Of a stretch of 64,000 nucleotides of DNA, positions 1 to 11,275 are shown in pieces. Position 1 is the stretch's first letter; each line of letters starts with the position of its first letter. The notes under the pieces are model-generated. The model had not been told where the DNA came from, did no database searches, and saw only the letters and a program-made list of their open reading frames with translations. Position numbers and translations under genes: made by a program. The DNA lies in contig OX422220.1 of the NCBI GenBank assembly GCA_949130495.1, positions 125,805,268-125,869,267 on the forward strand, read 5' to 3'. Source of the stretch: Sambucus nigra. Its lineage: Eukaryota; Streptophyta; Magnoliopsida; Dipsacales; Adoxaceae.

Positions 1-360
1 AGAAGTACCTGAAGATGAATTGATGGATGAAACGAAGAGAACTCGCAAGAAACTCGATGAAATCCTCTGCAGAAAGAACGATTGAATGAAGAAGCTTTGG
101 AGAAAGAGAGTTCGCAAGAACAGTGCGCGGGAAAGAAATGAGGAAGAAGAAAGAGAGAGGAAGGGTTTAAACCCTTAAATACTTGGGCGCACTTCCCAAG
201 GCCCATCATTGCCTTGGGAAACCCAAGGGACAACTCACAGCACACACCAACCAAGTTGGCACGCCCTAGCTTGGGACAGGTGTCATGCAGGTATAAGCCT
301 TGGGACGGACAAGCCTCGGAGGTGAGGCAATCCCCTAGCCACTTGCTCTCGCATGTGACT
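1..360 (+). other. Tat-type pre-LTR region, left edge
   Basis: No gene is seen here. The stretch is purine-rich and resembles, loosely, the 400 bases before the LTR at 31295 (same order of A/G-rich blocks, then a motif like TTTAAATACTT, then a PPT). I read it as the 3' untranslated end of a Tat-type retrotransposon whose body lies left of the window. The resemblance is by eye. Confidence 0.5.
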
Positions 361-373
361 AAGGGCTGGGGGG
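361..373 (+). promoter_or_regulatory. Polypurine tract before LTR_A
   Basis: AAGGGCTGGGGGG lies directly before an LTR beginning TGATTGATATGCC. The same tract with one or two changes precedes the LTR at 31295. This is the expected site for plus-strand DNA priming in reverse transcription, so LTR_A is a 3' LTR. Confidence 0.7.
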
Positions 374-1363
374 TGATTGATATGCCCTAAGTGCTACCTC
401 GGCCCAGAGACACCAACCTCGGCTGAGATGATGGCCGAGATATTGATCGACCCAAGATAGGCCATGGGCCCACGGTATCATCCCTCGGCCAGACCTACCT
501 CGGCCCAGGCCGACACTACCATATACACTTCAATGGACACTACGCGCATCGCAGGCATCAACAACATCCTCATGTACCTGGGTATAGCAACCTCGGCCAA
601 TAGTAGGCCGAGGTGACAAGGAGCCCTAATCACCTTCAACATGGAACTAGTCCTATCTCGGCTTGGGCCGAGGTGACGAGAAACATTAATAATCATCAGC
701 ATGCTATATGTCCAACCTTGGCTCGGGCCGACCCCAGCATATGTCTCGGCTGAGATCAGGCCGAGACTCCTTATGACACTTCTCGGATTGAACGGACATC
801 AAGCCTTTACAGCTCGGCCTCTCCCAGGCCGAAGTCATTCACCAACATGACTGCCAAGCATCTGTTGACATTTGAATAAGGACACCTGGGTACAAATCAG
901 TTGTAACAAGATTATTCTCCACATGTGGGAGAATATTTCATCATCATTACTTACATCTGACAGTGACAGATGGCATTCCCACATTGGTGAGGATATCACA
1001 CACATGCTCATTGCATGCATGGGGGGTACATTACTCCCCCTAGGCACTATATATAGGGGTCACCCCTACCTTGCAAAGGGATCCCAATTATTAAACCCTA
1101 GCTGAAACTCTGTCTAAATATACAGTAGAGAGAGAGAGCTTGAGAGAATTGTCTCCATGGCCATTAGTGCCTTCATTCAGTGATATTACTCACACACTCA
1201 CAGTGGACGTAGGCCAGATTGGCTGAACCACTCATATTCCGGTGTTGATTCCTCATATTCTCACCTCATACTCTTATCTCTTTATATAGCTGTGCTGTCA
1301 TTGTTATTCATATATTGAGCTTGGAAACACCTTATCTGGTGGTGCTGATTCTTAGCATCATCA
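374..1363 (+). repeat. 3' LTR of a Tat-type gypsy element (LTR_A)
   Basis: The LTR runs from TGATTGATATG to a CATCA end (TG..CA) and is preceded by a PPT. It shares its layout and many blocks with the LTR at 31295-32180: GGCCGAGG-rich U3, TATA box, an AAACCCTA block, a run of GA after TACAGTAGAG, and a CACAGTGG.GTAGGCC block. The two LTRs are clearly diverged, so they are different copies of one family. The small ORFs here on both strands are chance readings. Confidence 0.75.
1048..1056 (+). promoter_or_regulatory. TATA box of LTR_A
   Basis: TATATATAG sits at the point where the related LTR at 31295 has CACTATATATGC. In both, an AAACCCTA leader-like block follows about 40-60 bases later. This is probably the LTR promoter that starts genomic RNA. 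Confidence 0.55.
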
Positions 1364-1626
1364 AATATCTAGTCCCGACGCGACACGGGCGCGTCCCGAC
1401 TCAAATTTCCAAACTTGTCATTTTATTCACTCTTGACATTTAATAGAACCAATATTATATATTACTCTACTCATTAGTAATATTCAACAAGTTTCCCATA
1501 ATTACTAACTCACATCACGTTAATAATTATAAAGTGATTAATTTTCGAATTTATATTAAATTAATAACTCACATTAAATTTAATAAATCCCCAAATTAAT
1601 ATAGCATAAAAATACGGGGTATTACA
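1364..1626 (-). repeat. Fragment of a chromoviral LTR
   Basis: Read on the minus strand this begins TGTAATACCCCGTATTTTT, very like the LTR start of element C at 22528. It continues with the same AT-rich body (TTAATTTGGGGAT). Only the first 260 bases remain. It separates LTR_A from the truncated Tat pol, so it marks an old insertion or recombination that removed the 5' part of element A. Confidence 0.55.
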
Positions 1627-3634
1627 GTTATCAATAAACTCAAGAAATTGGGTAGGTAGGCTGATGGCCTGGTCGATCGAGTTGAATTTGATATTGTATA
1701 TCAGTTAAGAACAGTAATCAAAGGGAAAGCTTTGGCTGACTTCATAGCCGAGTTCACCTAGGACGAATCCTATATTGATGAGTTTGAAGTACCAAAAATT
1801 AAGACAGAGAAAGCAAATAGAAGCCCGACCAAGGCCGAGGCGAGTGTAGTAAGGTCAGTTATTGCTAACAATGAAGAAGAAAAATATTTATTTAAGAATG
1901 GAGTTCTGGATTAAGGAACCTTCTCAAAAGAAGGCACAGTTTGGAGCCTGTTTGTATATGGCTCTTCATATGGAACAGGAAGTGGAGTTGGGTTGATATC
2001 ATCGACCCCAAACAGAACCGACATAGAATACGCTCTGAGATTCAACTTCAAGGCATCCAATAATGAGTCTAAATATGAAGCTCTTTTAACAGGACTCTCC
2101 CTTGCCAAAGCGTTAAATGTTGGAGAGATGATAGTTCACAGTGACTCCCAGTTGGTGGTAAATCAGATCTTAGGAATATATGAGGCTAAAGATGAAAGAA
2201 TGGACAGATACCTGACAAGAGTAAAGGCAATGTTGAAGAACTTTTAAGAAGTAAAGCTAAAAAAGATCCCTCGATTAGACAATAACTGAGCCGATGCCCT
2301 GGCAAGGTTAGTGTCTACAATAAGAACTAAGATCAGACGATCAGTGCCCATGGAGATCCTATATCGGTCGACCATTTAAGAAGACGACATTATAGTGGAG
2401 TTTTGCTTAAACCTAAGCCTAGGGGCATCATGGATGGATCCCCTCATCCGATACATCAGAGATGGAGAATTGTTAGATTCAAAGGTTAAGAGGAAGAAGT
2501 CGAGATACAGGGCAACAAAGTTTTTGATCATAGGAGATGACTTGTACAAAAAAGGGTTCCTCCTCCCTTTTATTACGATGTGTTCATCCCACAGAGGCGG
2601 AGTATATATTGAAAGATGTGCGTGAAGGCTCCTGTTCAAGCCACATAGGAGTAAGGTCTTTGGCAAATAGAGTAGTTACTCAAGGGTATTGGTGGCCGAC
2701 CTTAGCCAAAGATGCAGCCAACTATGTGAAGAGGTGCGACAAGTGTCAGAGATATAACTGCATCCCTCATCAACCTCTTGAACCCCTGTCATCTATAACT
2801 TCCCCTTGGTCATTTACATTGTGAGGGATTGACTTGGTAGGAACCCAGGCTAGGGATACAAGCAATTACAGATACCTAATTGTGGCAATTGACTATTTCT
2901 CTAAGTGGGTTGAGGCTAAGGCCATGATCACTATAATTGAAACGAAGACCTTTAAATTTATTTGGAAGAATATCATTTGTAGGTATGGTCTTCCCAACAC
3001 TTTGATCTTCGACAACTGTAAATAGTTCGAGAACTCGTCCCTGGAGGCTTGTTATAAGAGGCTTAGCATTAAATAGTTTTATTCAGCACCAAGCCGACCT
3101 CTGGCAAATGGATAGACTGAGGTGACAAACAGGACTATCTTAGACTCGATCAAAAAGAAATTAGAAAACGCCAAGGGTCTTTCGACAAAAGAAGTACATG
3201 TCGCTTTGTGGGAATACAGGATGACAGAAAGAATGCTAACATGGGAGATCACTTTCATGCTTACCTACGTACCCACTGAGCTCGGCTTACTAAGTCATAG
3301 GGTCCAAACATATAGCCTGAAGGCAAACATTGAGGAGCGCAAATTAGACTTGGACCTCATCGAAGAGAGACGAGAAGATGTAGAGGTCAGACAGGCTTCT
3401 TATCAGTAGAGAACTGGAAAATCTTACAATAAGAGGGTTAAGGCTAGGCCGATAGCCATTGGGGATCTAATTCTGAAGAAAACCTGACAGAAGCCGAATA
3501 AGCTCCATGCAAATTGGCATGGCCCGTATAGGGTTACCGAAGAAGTCATTCCTGGAACCTATAGACTTGAGTAACTGGAGGGAGAGCCATTCTCAAACCC
3601 ATGGAACACTGACCATTTGAAGAAATACTATTAA
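1627..3634 (+). pseudogene. Tat-type RNase H and integrase (element A pol)
   Basis: This is the C-terminal part of a Ty3/gypsy Tat-lineage polyprotein. RNase H is seen at about 1730-2330: an ADFIAEF motif, then YALRFNFKASNNE, DSQLVVNQI and ADALARL. Integrase follows to 3634: an H..C-C zinc segment (RCDKCQRY), a GIDLVG/IVAIDYFSKWVEA core, a VTNRTILD segment and a C-terminal WNTDHLKKYY end. Gag, protease and most of RT are missing. The frame is broken by several stops, many where the family has CAG or TGG codons (about 2823, 3024, 3075, 3114), and the DNG motif reads DNC. It is a dead copy. Lineage assignment is from motif memory, without a search. Confidence 0.85.
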
Positions 3635-3949
3635 TAGGAATTTGTAAAAGTTTTACTTTACCATTGTATGAGAAATGTTCTAAAAGTGATGAATGATAAA
3701 AGTTTATAGTGTTCCCTCGTATCTTTATTATACGAATTGCTTAATTGCATGTTTCAAGTTGTCTTAAGCTAAAAAAATATCGTTCATATGGTGAATTAGC
3801 ATTAACTCACTCTCGATGACACGAGAATCCAGACGGGGACTTACCTCGTCCATGGATTCTCAATAACATGGGGGGGGGGGGGGGGGGGTAGTGTGATAAC
3901 ATCACTAAGGTGGTGAAAAACACAAAGCAACCTTAAAAGTAATTTAATT
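3635..3949 (+). other. Tat spacer after integrase with G19 run
   Basis: No gene is seen. The stretch follows the integrase stop directly and contains an uninterrupted run of 19 G at 3870-3888, then TAGTGTGATAACATCACTAAGG. The apparent minus-strand proline-rich ORF here comes from the G run. It is probably the post-pol untranslated part of element A. Confidence 0.5.
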
Positions 3950-4625
3950 ATGGTTCGTTTAAACATCATTAATTTGGTAGTATCATAGTCAAACTCTCTC
4001 GGCAAGACGACAGTACAAGACGAGACAACACTCGTCCATGCACTCTCAAAACAACGAGAGGGGACTTTGTAATTAAACACCATTAATTTGGTAGTTTTAA
4101 TTTTAAAATCATTTAATTATGGTTTATTTAAACATGATTAATTTGATGATATCATAACCAAACTCTCTCGATGAGACGAAAGTGCAGGACGAGACAACAC
4201 TCGTTCATACACTCTCAAAACGACGAGAGGGGACTTGTAGTTAAACACCATTAATTTGGTGGTTCAAATTTGAAAATAATTTAATTATGGTTCATTTAAA
4301 CATCATTAATTTGGTGATATCATAGCCAAACTCTCTCGACGAGACGACATTGCAGGACGAGACGACACTCATCCATACACACTCAAAACGACTAGAGGGG
4401 ACTTGTTGTTAAACACGATTAATTTAGTGGTTCAAATTTGAAAATCATTTAACTATAGTTCATTTAAACATCATTAATTTGGTGGTATCAGAGTCAAACT
4501 CTCTCGGCGAGACAACAGTACAGGACGAGACGACACTCGTCCATACACTATTAAAACGACGAGAGGGGGACTTGTAGTTAAACACCGTTAATTTGGTGGC
4601 TCAAATTTGAAAATCATTAAGTGGT
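3950..4625. repeat. Four tandem 168-bp repeats in element A
   Basis: The phrase CTCTCTCG recurs at 3994, 4163, 4331 and 4499, a period of 168-169 bases. Each unit carries CTCTCTCG..GAGACGA, an ACGACGAGAGGGGACTTGTAGTTAAACAC block and a CATCATTAATTTGGT block. Units differ by scattered substitutions and small indels. Tat/Ogre elements are known to carry tandem repeats between pol and the 3' LTR, and these can seed satellites. Confidence 0.85.
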
Positions 4626-4660
4626 ATGAATTACTTCTTGTCTAAGGACGAGCATGTATC

Positions 4661-4961
4661 TAGGCCTGTAAATGGATCAGATTCGAACCGAATTAGGCAA
4701 ATCCAAATCCATATCCATTTATGTTAAACGGATTCGGATCTGATCCGTTTATTTATCGGATCGGATCAGGCAAATCCAAATCCATATCCGTTTATGTTAA
4801 ACGGATTCAGATGCGATCCGTTTATCCGATTATCCAAATCCATTTAATAAATGGGTAATCGGGTAATAAGACAATCGAATTTTGGGCATGATCCAAATCC
4901 ACTTAAATGGATTGAATTCGGATTTGGATTCGGATAAAATTTGATCCATTGACAGGCATGA
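4661..4961. mobile_element. hAT-like MITE (element O)
   Basis: About 300 bp with imperfect inverted ends, TAGGCCTGTAAATGGATC on the left and the complement of TGCCTGTCAATGGATC on the right. The inside is made of short direct and inverted copies of GGATTCGGAT and AAATCCAAATCCAT. There is no coding capacity. The end TAGGCCTG matches the start of the autonomous-type hAT element at 43153 (TAGACCTG), so mobilisation by a related transposase is plausible. The flanking 8-mers are only roughly alike. Confidence 0.6.
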
Positions 4962-5230
4962 TATATCCACAATCAGAAGTTTGTAAGGTCACTTAACAGT
5001 AATTATGCTCAAAGCAAGGAGACAAAACATAATCAGAAGAGTTAGTAAAAATAAGAGATGCAAATATTTGCATTAATTAATATCAAAGTGTTAAACGAGA
5101 ATAATTGAAACGAGGATACAAATGCATTGTTCCATTAAAATATCATAATTCAAAATTTAATTGCTCAAATTTTACACAAGGGGCATCAGGCCACAAACGG
5201 CCACCCTAACAGAAAAATAAAAAGGAGGAT
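4962..5230. other. Unassigned spacer of element A
   Basis: AT-rich sequence with no gene. It lies between the MITE and the stop of the antisense ORF, so on the minus strand it would be the 3' untranslated region of that ORF. Confidence 0.4.
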
Positions 5231-6385
5231 TCAAGCTTCTTGGCTCCCTTTGGCCTCCACTTGCACCGACCCATCAATGCCATCCATCCCAGCCAATGCC
5301 TCCCCATCAGCAGTAGTGGTAACCAAAACCTTGGCTATGGCTCTTTCGCCCTAGACTGCGACGACTGATTCTACATCAGTCAAGGCTTGGAAAAGTAGAG
5401 GATCTTCCATGTCAGGGGCATCCAACTCCGGGCGGATTGATGAGATGACATCATAAAATTTTAAGACGGCCCATCGACAGGCCATCTTAATACCTCTTTT
5501 AAGGCACTCACATCTGAAGCTACAAAATTCATTTGATGCCTTATAATCCTCAACGGCCTCATCCTGAATCTTTTATATGGATTTGATATAAAAGGCCTCG
5601 TCCTTGGCCTTTTTAATGGCGGAAGTAAGGTCGATCTCATACTTGATAGATTGGGCATTTAAAGAATCGTCATTATCTTTCAAAGTGTTGTCCTTTGCCT
5701 TCAAAGCATCGTTGTGCTTCTCCTTCAATGATTCAAAGGCCTTTTTGTAGTCGTCCCCGCGTTCCTTCAGCTTTGCCTTCAGATCTTCCTCAGCTTGGAG
5801 AGCTCTCTCGGCCTCTTGGATTTTTGGTTAGTTCTCAGTTATCTATTTGGTAGTCAAGGAAAAAGCGCACACAGATTGCAGAAAAAGAAAATATACATAT
5901 GTCAGAAAAGGAAGAAGCAAAAATTAATGTGATATGAAGTTCAAATCAATGATGAGGTAAGTACCTGTGCCAGATGATGGAGACCAGAGTCATAAACCTT
6001 CTGGGGCTGCATCTTCCCTATGAATTCATAGTCTCCCTCTTAGGGGACTACAAGCATAAAAGCCTTGGACCTCCTATATAAAGGTATAATTGACCTTGGG
6101 CATGCCCTGAGCTGGGCTATATTTGCCGTCTAAAAAGCTTCGAACGAGTTTGACGATGATGAACTTGGCGCAGACTCCGATGGGTTTACCCACGACCTCG
6201 TATCATGATCGTGACAAGAGTCTGGAGAAGCACCTGGTTCCTTTCTCTTCTGGCCAACCTCAGGTCGGGTCGGCCTAGTGACCATCGTCTTCTTGGTGGG
6301 TTACTTGCGCCCATCTTTCCAAAGTCATTTTGGAGACTCGGGATCATCACGCTCCAAAGTTTGTCTGAAATATGAGGCGAACGGT
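5231..6385 (-). pseudogene. Antisense ORF of Tat element A, C-terminal part
   Basis: On the minus strand, opposite to pol of the same element, a degraded reading frame runs down to a stop at 5231. It holds a Lys/Glu/Asp-rich coiled coil (about 5600-5830 on the map, with ALQAEEDLKAKLKE and KAKDNTLKDNDDSL) and an acidic tail ending VQVEAKGSQEA. A splice acceptor TTCTTTGCAG at 6386-6395 opens this part. A second intron is likely at about 5871-5965: its donor CAG/GTACTTACC is good but its acceptor is damaged. The N-terminal half is at 29192-30340, separated by inserted element B. Stops and frameshifts are present. Additional antisense ORFs between pol and the 3' LTR are known in Tat-lineage elements; their role is unknown. 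Confidence 0.65.
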
Positions 6386-6401
6386 CTGCAAAGAAGAAAG
6401 A

Positions 6402-7402
6402 AAAAACAATCCGAATATAATTATGATAAATTATGTTGGAATCATGTTTAGCACTTGTCATATGGGTAATGTGTTATTAATATATAATATTATGTTTTTA
6501 TGTTTAGTCTAATCCTACTTTCACAAATCATTAAATATCGAATTAGTTACAAACACAAAATTTTGATGTTTTCGGTAGAAATATTCATGTTGGAGACTAG
6601 TTTTGACCCTTATAATATAACAATTGACTTGAGGTCAAAACTACAATCAAAGTTGTAGATATGTGAGATAAGTTTGTAACACATAAACGGTGTATAAAAT
6701 AGAGGTCCGAGTAAGGAGTTATACTCAAATTACGAAGCAAGGGAAAATTTGTCCATTCGTTAAGTGGTATTTTGTCTTATTAGTACACCATGTGCTATGA
6801 TTGATTGGTTGGAAGGGGAGGCTGGTTTGGCCGACTTTAAACCTTTGAAAGAACCTCCTCCTTCATCAAATTCATCCATGAGAGAGTTGTAGCTTGAGGA
6901 TAGATAATCGGGAAGTTTAGGAAGAAGAAAGTGAGTAGAAAAATTGGAGAAAAATCCATAGAAGACTACGTAAAAGTCCCTAAGTAATTCTATCCATAAA
7001 TCTTGTTATTTTACTTGTATTACTGATTGAAATGATAGAAATCATCAATTGTTTATTAAACTTTCATGCCTTTATGTATATGTATGGGTAGATACAAGTT
7101 TAAAGAAAGTTGAAGGTGTAAACCCTTTATAGTGCTTCGATTGGAAATCTTGTGTATTCAAACTTCTCTATCTTTTTGTATACCTACGCGAAATGAGTAA
7201 TTTCAGTTGGAGATTAAAATAGATTCATATATGTATATCATATCCGAAAATTATGTAAAAATACCAAGCAATGAATCTTGGGTGAAAGTTTGAAGTTCAG
7301 GTATAGAATCTGCCCCAAAAGTGTAAGTATGCATACCATGGGTTTGAGGTTTTGCTTGACCTAGCAAATGAACTCTAAAAATTATTGACTAGCTTAAAAT
7401 AT
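6402..7402 (+). repeat. 5' LTR of B, truncated
   Basis: 6405-7070 matches 21866-22525 nearly base for base with small changes (for example CGAATATAATTATGATAAATT and CTAATCCTACTTTCA). The first bases read AAAAACAATCCG where the 3' LTR has TGTGACAACTCG. It continues 340 bases past the point where the 3' LTR copy is cut by C, and stops at the end of F at 7403. Confidence 0.8.
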
Positions 7403-8813
7403 TGTATAGCATAAGTGCACGCTAATCGCGAGAGTAGGAAAAATTCGGTGAGACCGGAGTCGATTTCCACAGGGAATTACATGAAGTATCGAAGATATTC
7501 TTCTAGGTAAAAGTGGATAAACAAGAATAAAAGATAAAAGAAAAGATGATTTAAGTTTTGATTGTTGTATCGGATAAAAGAGAACCACAATTACTAGAAC
7601 ACTTAACTAAAGGTTAATAGAAGCAAGCGAGATTAATAAAATGGATTATGAAACGATGCTTAACAAAAGGTTGAGGAGCATTACCCACCTCGGATGATCA
7701 TAAGCGACACGATTCTTCCCATTGAATCACAATCAAATGGGAATGAGATGTCGTTCTCAACAATCCCGCTTGACGGATGTCACCCCAACGATACGAGATG
7801 AAGGTTTTGATATATTATCGAACAAATACGGTGATGTTGGAGTCAAGTCTTAAAATACCACCCTTACACGATTAGAGATCTTAAAATCTTATGAAACTCC
7901 AATATCAACACATATACCCATTTATTAGATTCAAACATTGATCTAAGCAAGAAGATGAACCATCCAAGGTGGGTTTATGCTCCCAAACTAAGGAAATTAG
8001 TTACTCATAGTACCACCCAACTATGCACAAACGCAATATGGAATTAATAAACCATTGCAAAAGAGAACATTCAAGACAAAACCACTATATTAATTACCCA
8101 AACAGTGCCAATAGTCAACAAGGTACAAGTAAAATGGTATTTGACTTATAATAAATGAAGTAGATGATGGAAATGAGGAGGAAATAGCACAAGCCCTAGG
8201 AGAGAGAAGAGAGATAAAAACAAATATCTAATTTTCTTTCTTCCTCTTTTCTTACAAGATTGAATGACCCTTTTTAGCTACAAACCACTTACTAAATATA
8301 GTAAGTGGGAAAAAAACTACCAAACAAGAAGTTTCAAAACCAAAACCAAAACCAAAACCAAAAGTGGAAACCAAACTACTTAACAAAAATATTAGAGGAC
8401 TAAGGGTACTGGTCGCCCGCGGCCCAAAGATCGGTCGATCGGGTCCGTGGAAAAAACCTACTGCTTTGAACCAAAGGAAAAATCCCATTCACCGGTCGAC
8501 CGGTGGCCAAGGGTCGGTTAACCGGTCCTCTGTTTTCTTGGACTCATCTCTCCTTTTTGTTCCATACAAGGGGACTCAGAGTGAATTGACCATAACTTGG
8601 TCGTTCGGAACCGGATTGACGCGTCATCGAAAGCTATGTGAAGTTTATCCGGAGATCTACAACTTCCGTGTGGAATTCGGCACGAAGATCGAATGCGGTA
8701 ATGACTAAATTGCCACCAAAAATGCATAATGCGTTGTACCTTCCTTAAAAAGTGCACACTTGCACCGTTTAGCATTCCGATCCCTACAAAAGCTCAAATA
8801 AACCCTGAAAAAC

Positions 8814-8844
<31 letters not shown>

Positions 8845-9690
8845 CAAAATTCTTTTTCTTTTTCTTTTCTTCTTTTTCTTTTGTTTTCTTTCTTTTTTCT
8901 TTTATTTCCTTTCTTTTTTCTTTTGTTTTCTTTAATGCTTACTTGCAACCACATAACGCGAACATCATTCAATCCCAAGTATCATTCCAAGCTAAGTTAC
9001 AGAAGGTGATATATATGGCTTATAACTCCAATGTGGAGTTGGTTATGGGATTTGGGTAATGAAACGAAAGGCTATATTTAGGCTCAAAGGGGTTGACGAG
9101 GGAAAATATTTAAGGTGAGGTCAAGGTCAATATAGGTGATATAACAAATATAGGTTATGATTATTTCCTAAAGTTTACACAATTTTTGAGTCAAACCAAC
9201 TTTAAAAATCATGCTCAAGTGACAAATTTCAAGATATAAACTCAATTAATGAACGATCAATGAAAGAATAGTGAGATTACCAATGAATTTAATGTTTTCA
9301 ATGAGGAAAGAGTAGTGTATAACACTCACAAATGAAGGTATGTCTCAAATCTCACTTATGTAAGTATATACAATGCAACAAAAGATTACCGAGTTATAAA
9401 GCAAGAAAAGTGCATGTGCTCAAGTGTCAAATTTTAATTCATGAAGTTATTCATAATATCAATGATTTGAGGACTAAATGATAATAATTTCTAAAATCGA
9501 GAACATTCATCATTGATTTGTCTATTAGAAAGGGCAATTATTAACTTTATCATAGGAAATTGGGGCAAAAAGCCCAAGAAAGAGAAAAGAAATAAAGAAA
9601 ATAAATTTTAAAATTTTTTAAATTAATTTTTTTGAATAAATATTTATATGGGGCTCACGATGAATAAAAAGAAATTGAGATGCCTAATCA
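7403..9690 (-). repeat. 3' LTR of F
   Basis: On the minus strand it starts TGATTAGGCATC after a PPT and ends GCTATACA (TG..CA). It holds a palindrome cluster (8405-8536), a (TA)n run (8819-8844) and a long T/C-rich tract (8848-8932). The pattern of its end (GAGACCGGAGTCGATTTCCACAGGG on +) resembles that of the G LTR (GAGTCTGGGTATCGAATCCAC), so F and G are distant relatives. Confidence 0.7.
8405..8536 (-). promoter_or_regulatory. Palindrome cluster in U3 of F LTR
   Basis: Within 130 bases there are GATCGGTCGATCGGG, CACCGGTCGACCGGTG and GGTTAACC, all largely self-complementary. On the minus strand the next TATA-like motif, ACTATATTTAG, is about 110 bases downstream (8292-8300). The position in front of an LTR TATA box suggests an enhancer-like site; this is inference. 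Confidence 0.4.
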
Positions 9691-9705
9691 CACCCCCTAA
9701 CTTGA
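9691..9705 (-). promoter_or_regulatory. Polypurine tract of F
   Basis: The minus strand reads TCAAGTTAGGGGGTG, directly before the LTR start TGATTAGG. It is preceded by CATTGAGGACAATGT, a context common before the PPT in Athila/Tat elements. It fixes the orientation of F as minus. Confidence 0.75.
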
Positions 9706-10323
9706 ATCGCACATTGTCCTCAATCTAATTAAAGACATTATGAGAAATAGAGGGATAGAAATAAATCACCCCAATTTGGAGCGATCCCCAAGATAGTCAA
9801 TGTGCGCCCTATAGAAACAAAAGAAAAACAAAAATATGTACCAAAATGATTAAGTTAAAATGAAGCATGCCACAAGTGACAATAGTCTAGAGGGTTTGAA
9901 GTTCAAATACTAGATAATTGATGATGTACATTTAATTTTATGAAAGTGTATACTCCTCAAAATCTAATAAATCACCGACGACTAAATTATCATTACTAAT
10001 TTCATAGAGTTCAACATAAAACAACTTTACCAAAGAAATAAAAGAAAACGTGAAATAAAATATAATATTCGACCCAAAAAGTGCACCATTCAAAAACAAC
10101 CATGAACCCATAAAGCTTCCTAGAGGTCGGAACCACTTAAGGGCCCCCAATGTGCCGGATCATAAGGACTCCGGAAATGGGGTGGGAGCATCGCGTCTAG
10201 GCTATGATGCTGTAAATATAAATCTCTCATCATTGCCTGCATCATCAAGAACTCCTAACGTCACTCTGTACGGTCCTGACGCTGCTCTGCCCGGTCATGG
10301 TCAAGGCGGGACTCAAATGTAGC

Positions 10324-11275
10324 CTACCTAAGCTGTGTATCCTCCCTTCGTTGGTCCTGCTGTGCCTTAAACGTCATCAAGCGGGTGGCAAAAAATTTGG
10401 GTAGTACCTCTGACTGCTGCTTTTCTCCCTGCTCCGCCCTTCTGATCTCTATCTTCTCATCCTCTATGACTATCCTCGATCTCTTCTGGACCGCTGGATC
10501 ACCCCAGAAATATCCCAAGCACCTCTTGATGTTGTCCATGGTTAGGGGACCCTTGGGCTCCACTAATCTATCAGACGGATGCTTGGGGCATCTGGCAGTG
10601 CAACATATAGGCGTAACAATCTCGGGAAAAGGAAGGGAGGCGTTCCACGCCCTCTACTTTGCCGCCAAATACATTTGGTCCATGAAGTACTGAGGTAGGT
10701 TGATGTCTCCCGTCTGTTTAAGTAAGGCGTGGAGGAAGACTGCGTGCTTGTGATGAATCTCAGAACGGTTGTTCATCACCATCAAACAATTCACATTGAT
10801 ATAGTATACGAGCCTTGGCAAATCCTGCACTGCGACTGATCAGAACATCATTTTTGTCCACACCTCGCCTAGTGCTAGATATTTAATGTGCCCAAGTCAA
10901 CGGTTGCCTCGTCAGATAGACTCACAAATGGGACCGGGTCTACCACGTTGCCCATCCACCGGGATAAGTCTTTGCATTGAAACGTGATCCTTACTCCATG
11001 CACATAGAATACGAAGATATGTCTCTCTCACCAAGTCCTCGTTAATCATATATTGTTTGGCTAAGAATGAATCCCACTTGTATTGTTTGAGGATCGTCAA
11101 TGCTTCAATCGGGAAGTCTTCTATTTTCAAAGCAAGGTAATAGGCCAGTGGACGGTTTGAATATGGCAAAATAGGCCCTATACCATTTCTTCTCTTATGA
11201 GCTCCTGAACCCATTCACACCCTTCGGGGGCACGTAATAAGAATGATCGTATTTCTCGACTTCACCCATTAGAAC
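10324..11275 (-). pseudogene. Env-position ORF of F (plant transposon protein-like)
   Basis: After an intron acceptor at 11276 the minus strand offers an ATG at 11269 (MGEVEKYDHSYYVPPKG, 24 codons) and an overlapping ATG at 11214 opening a 100-residue frame. A second block continues through LPRLVYYINVNCLMV, HHKHAVFLHALLKQTG and VEPKGPLTMDNIKRC to a stop at 10324. At least two stops or frameshifts interrupt it (near 10912 and 10860). The arrangement resembles the putative plant transposon protein domain found downstream of integrase in Athila-type elements (PF20167-like, from memory). Function is unknown; an envelope role has been proposed only from position. The short first frame could be a uORF or the true start cut by an indel. 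Confidence 0.6.

Noticed and set aside
872..1105. 77-codon + frame and overlapping minus frames in LTR_A
   Set aside because: Lies across the LTR promoter; not kept in the related LTR at 31295.
3841..4083. Minus frame with a proline run
   Set aside because: The prolines come from the G19 run; the rest is 168-bp repeat unit.
8729..8978. Phe-rich and Lys-rich frames
   Set aside because: T/C-rich and (TA)n tract in the F LTR.
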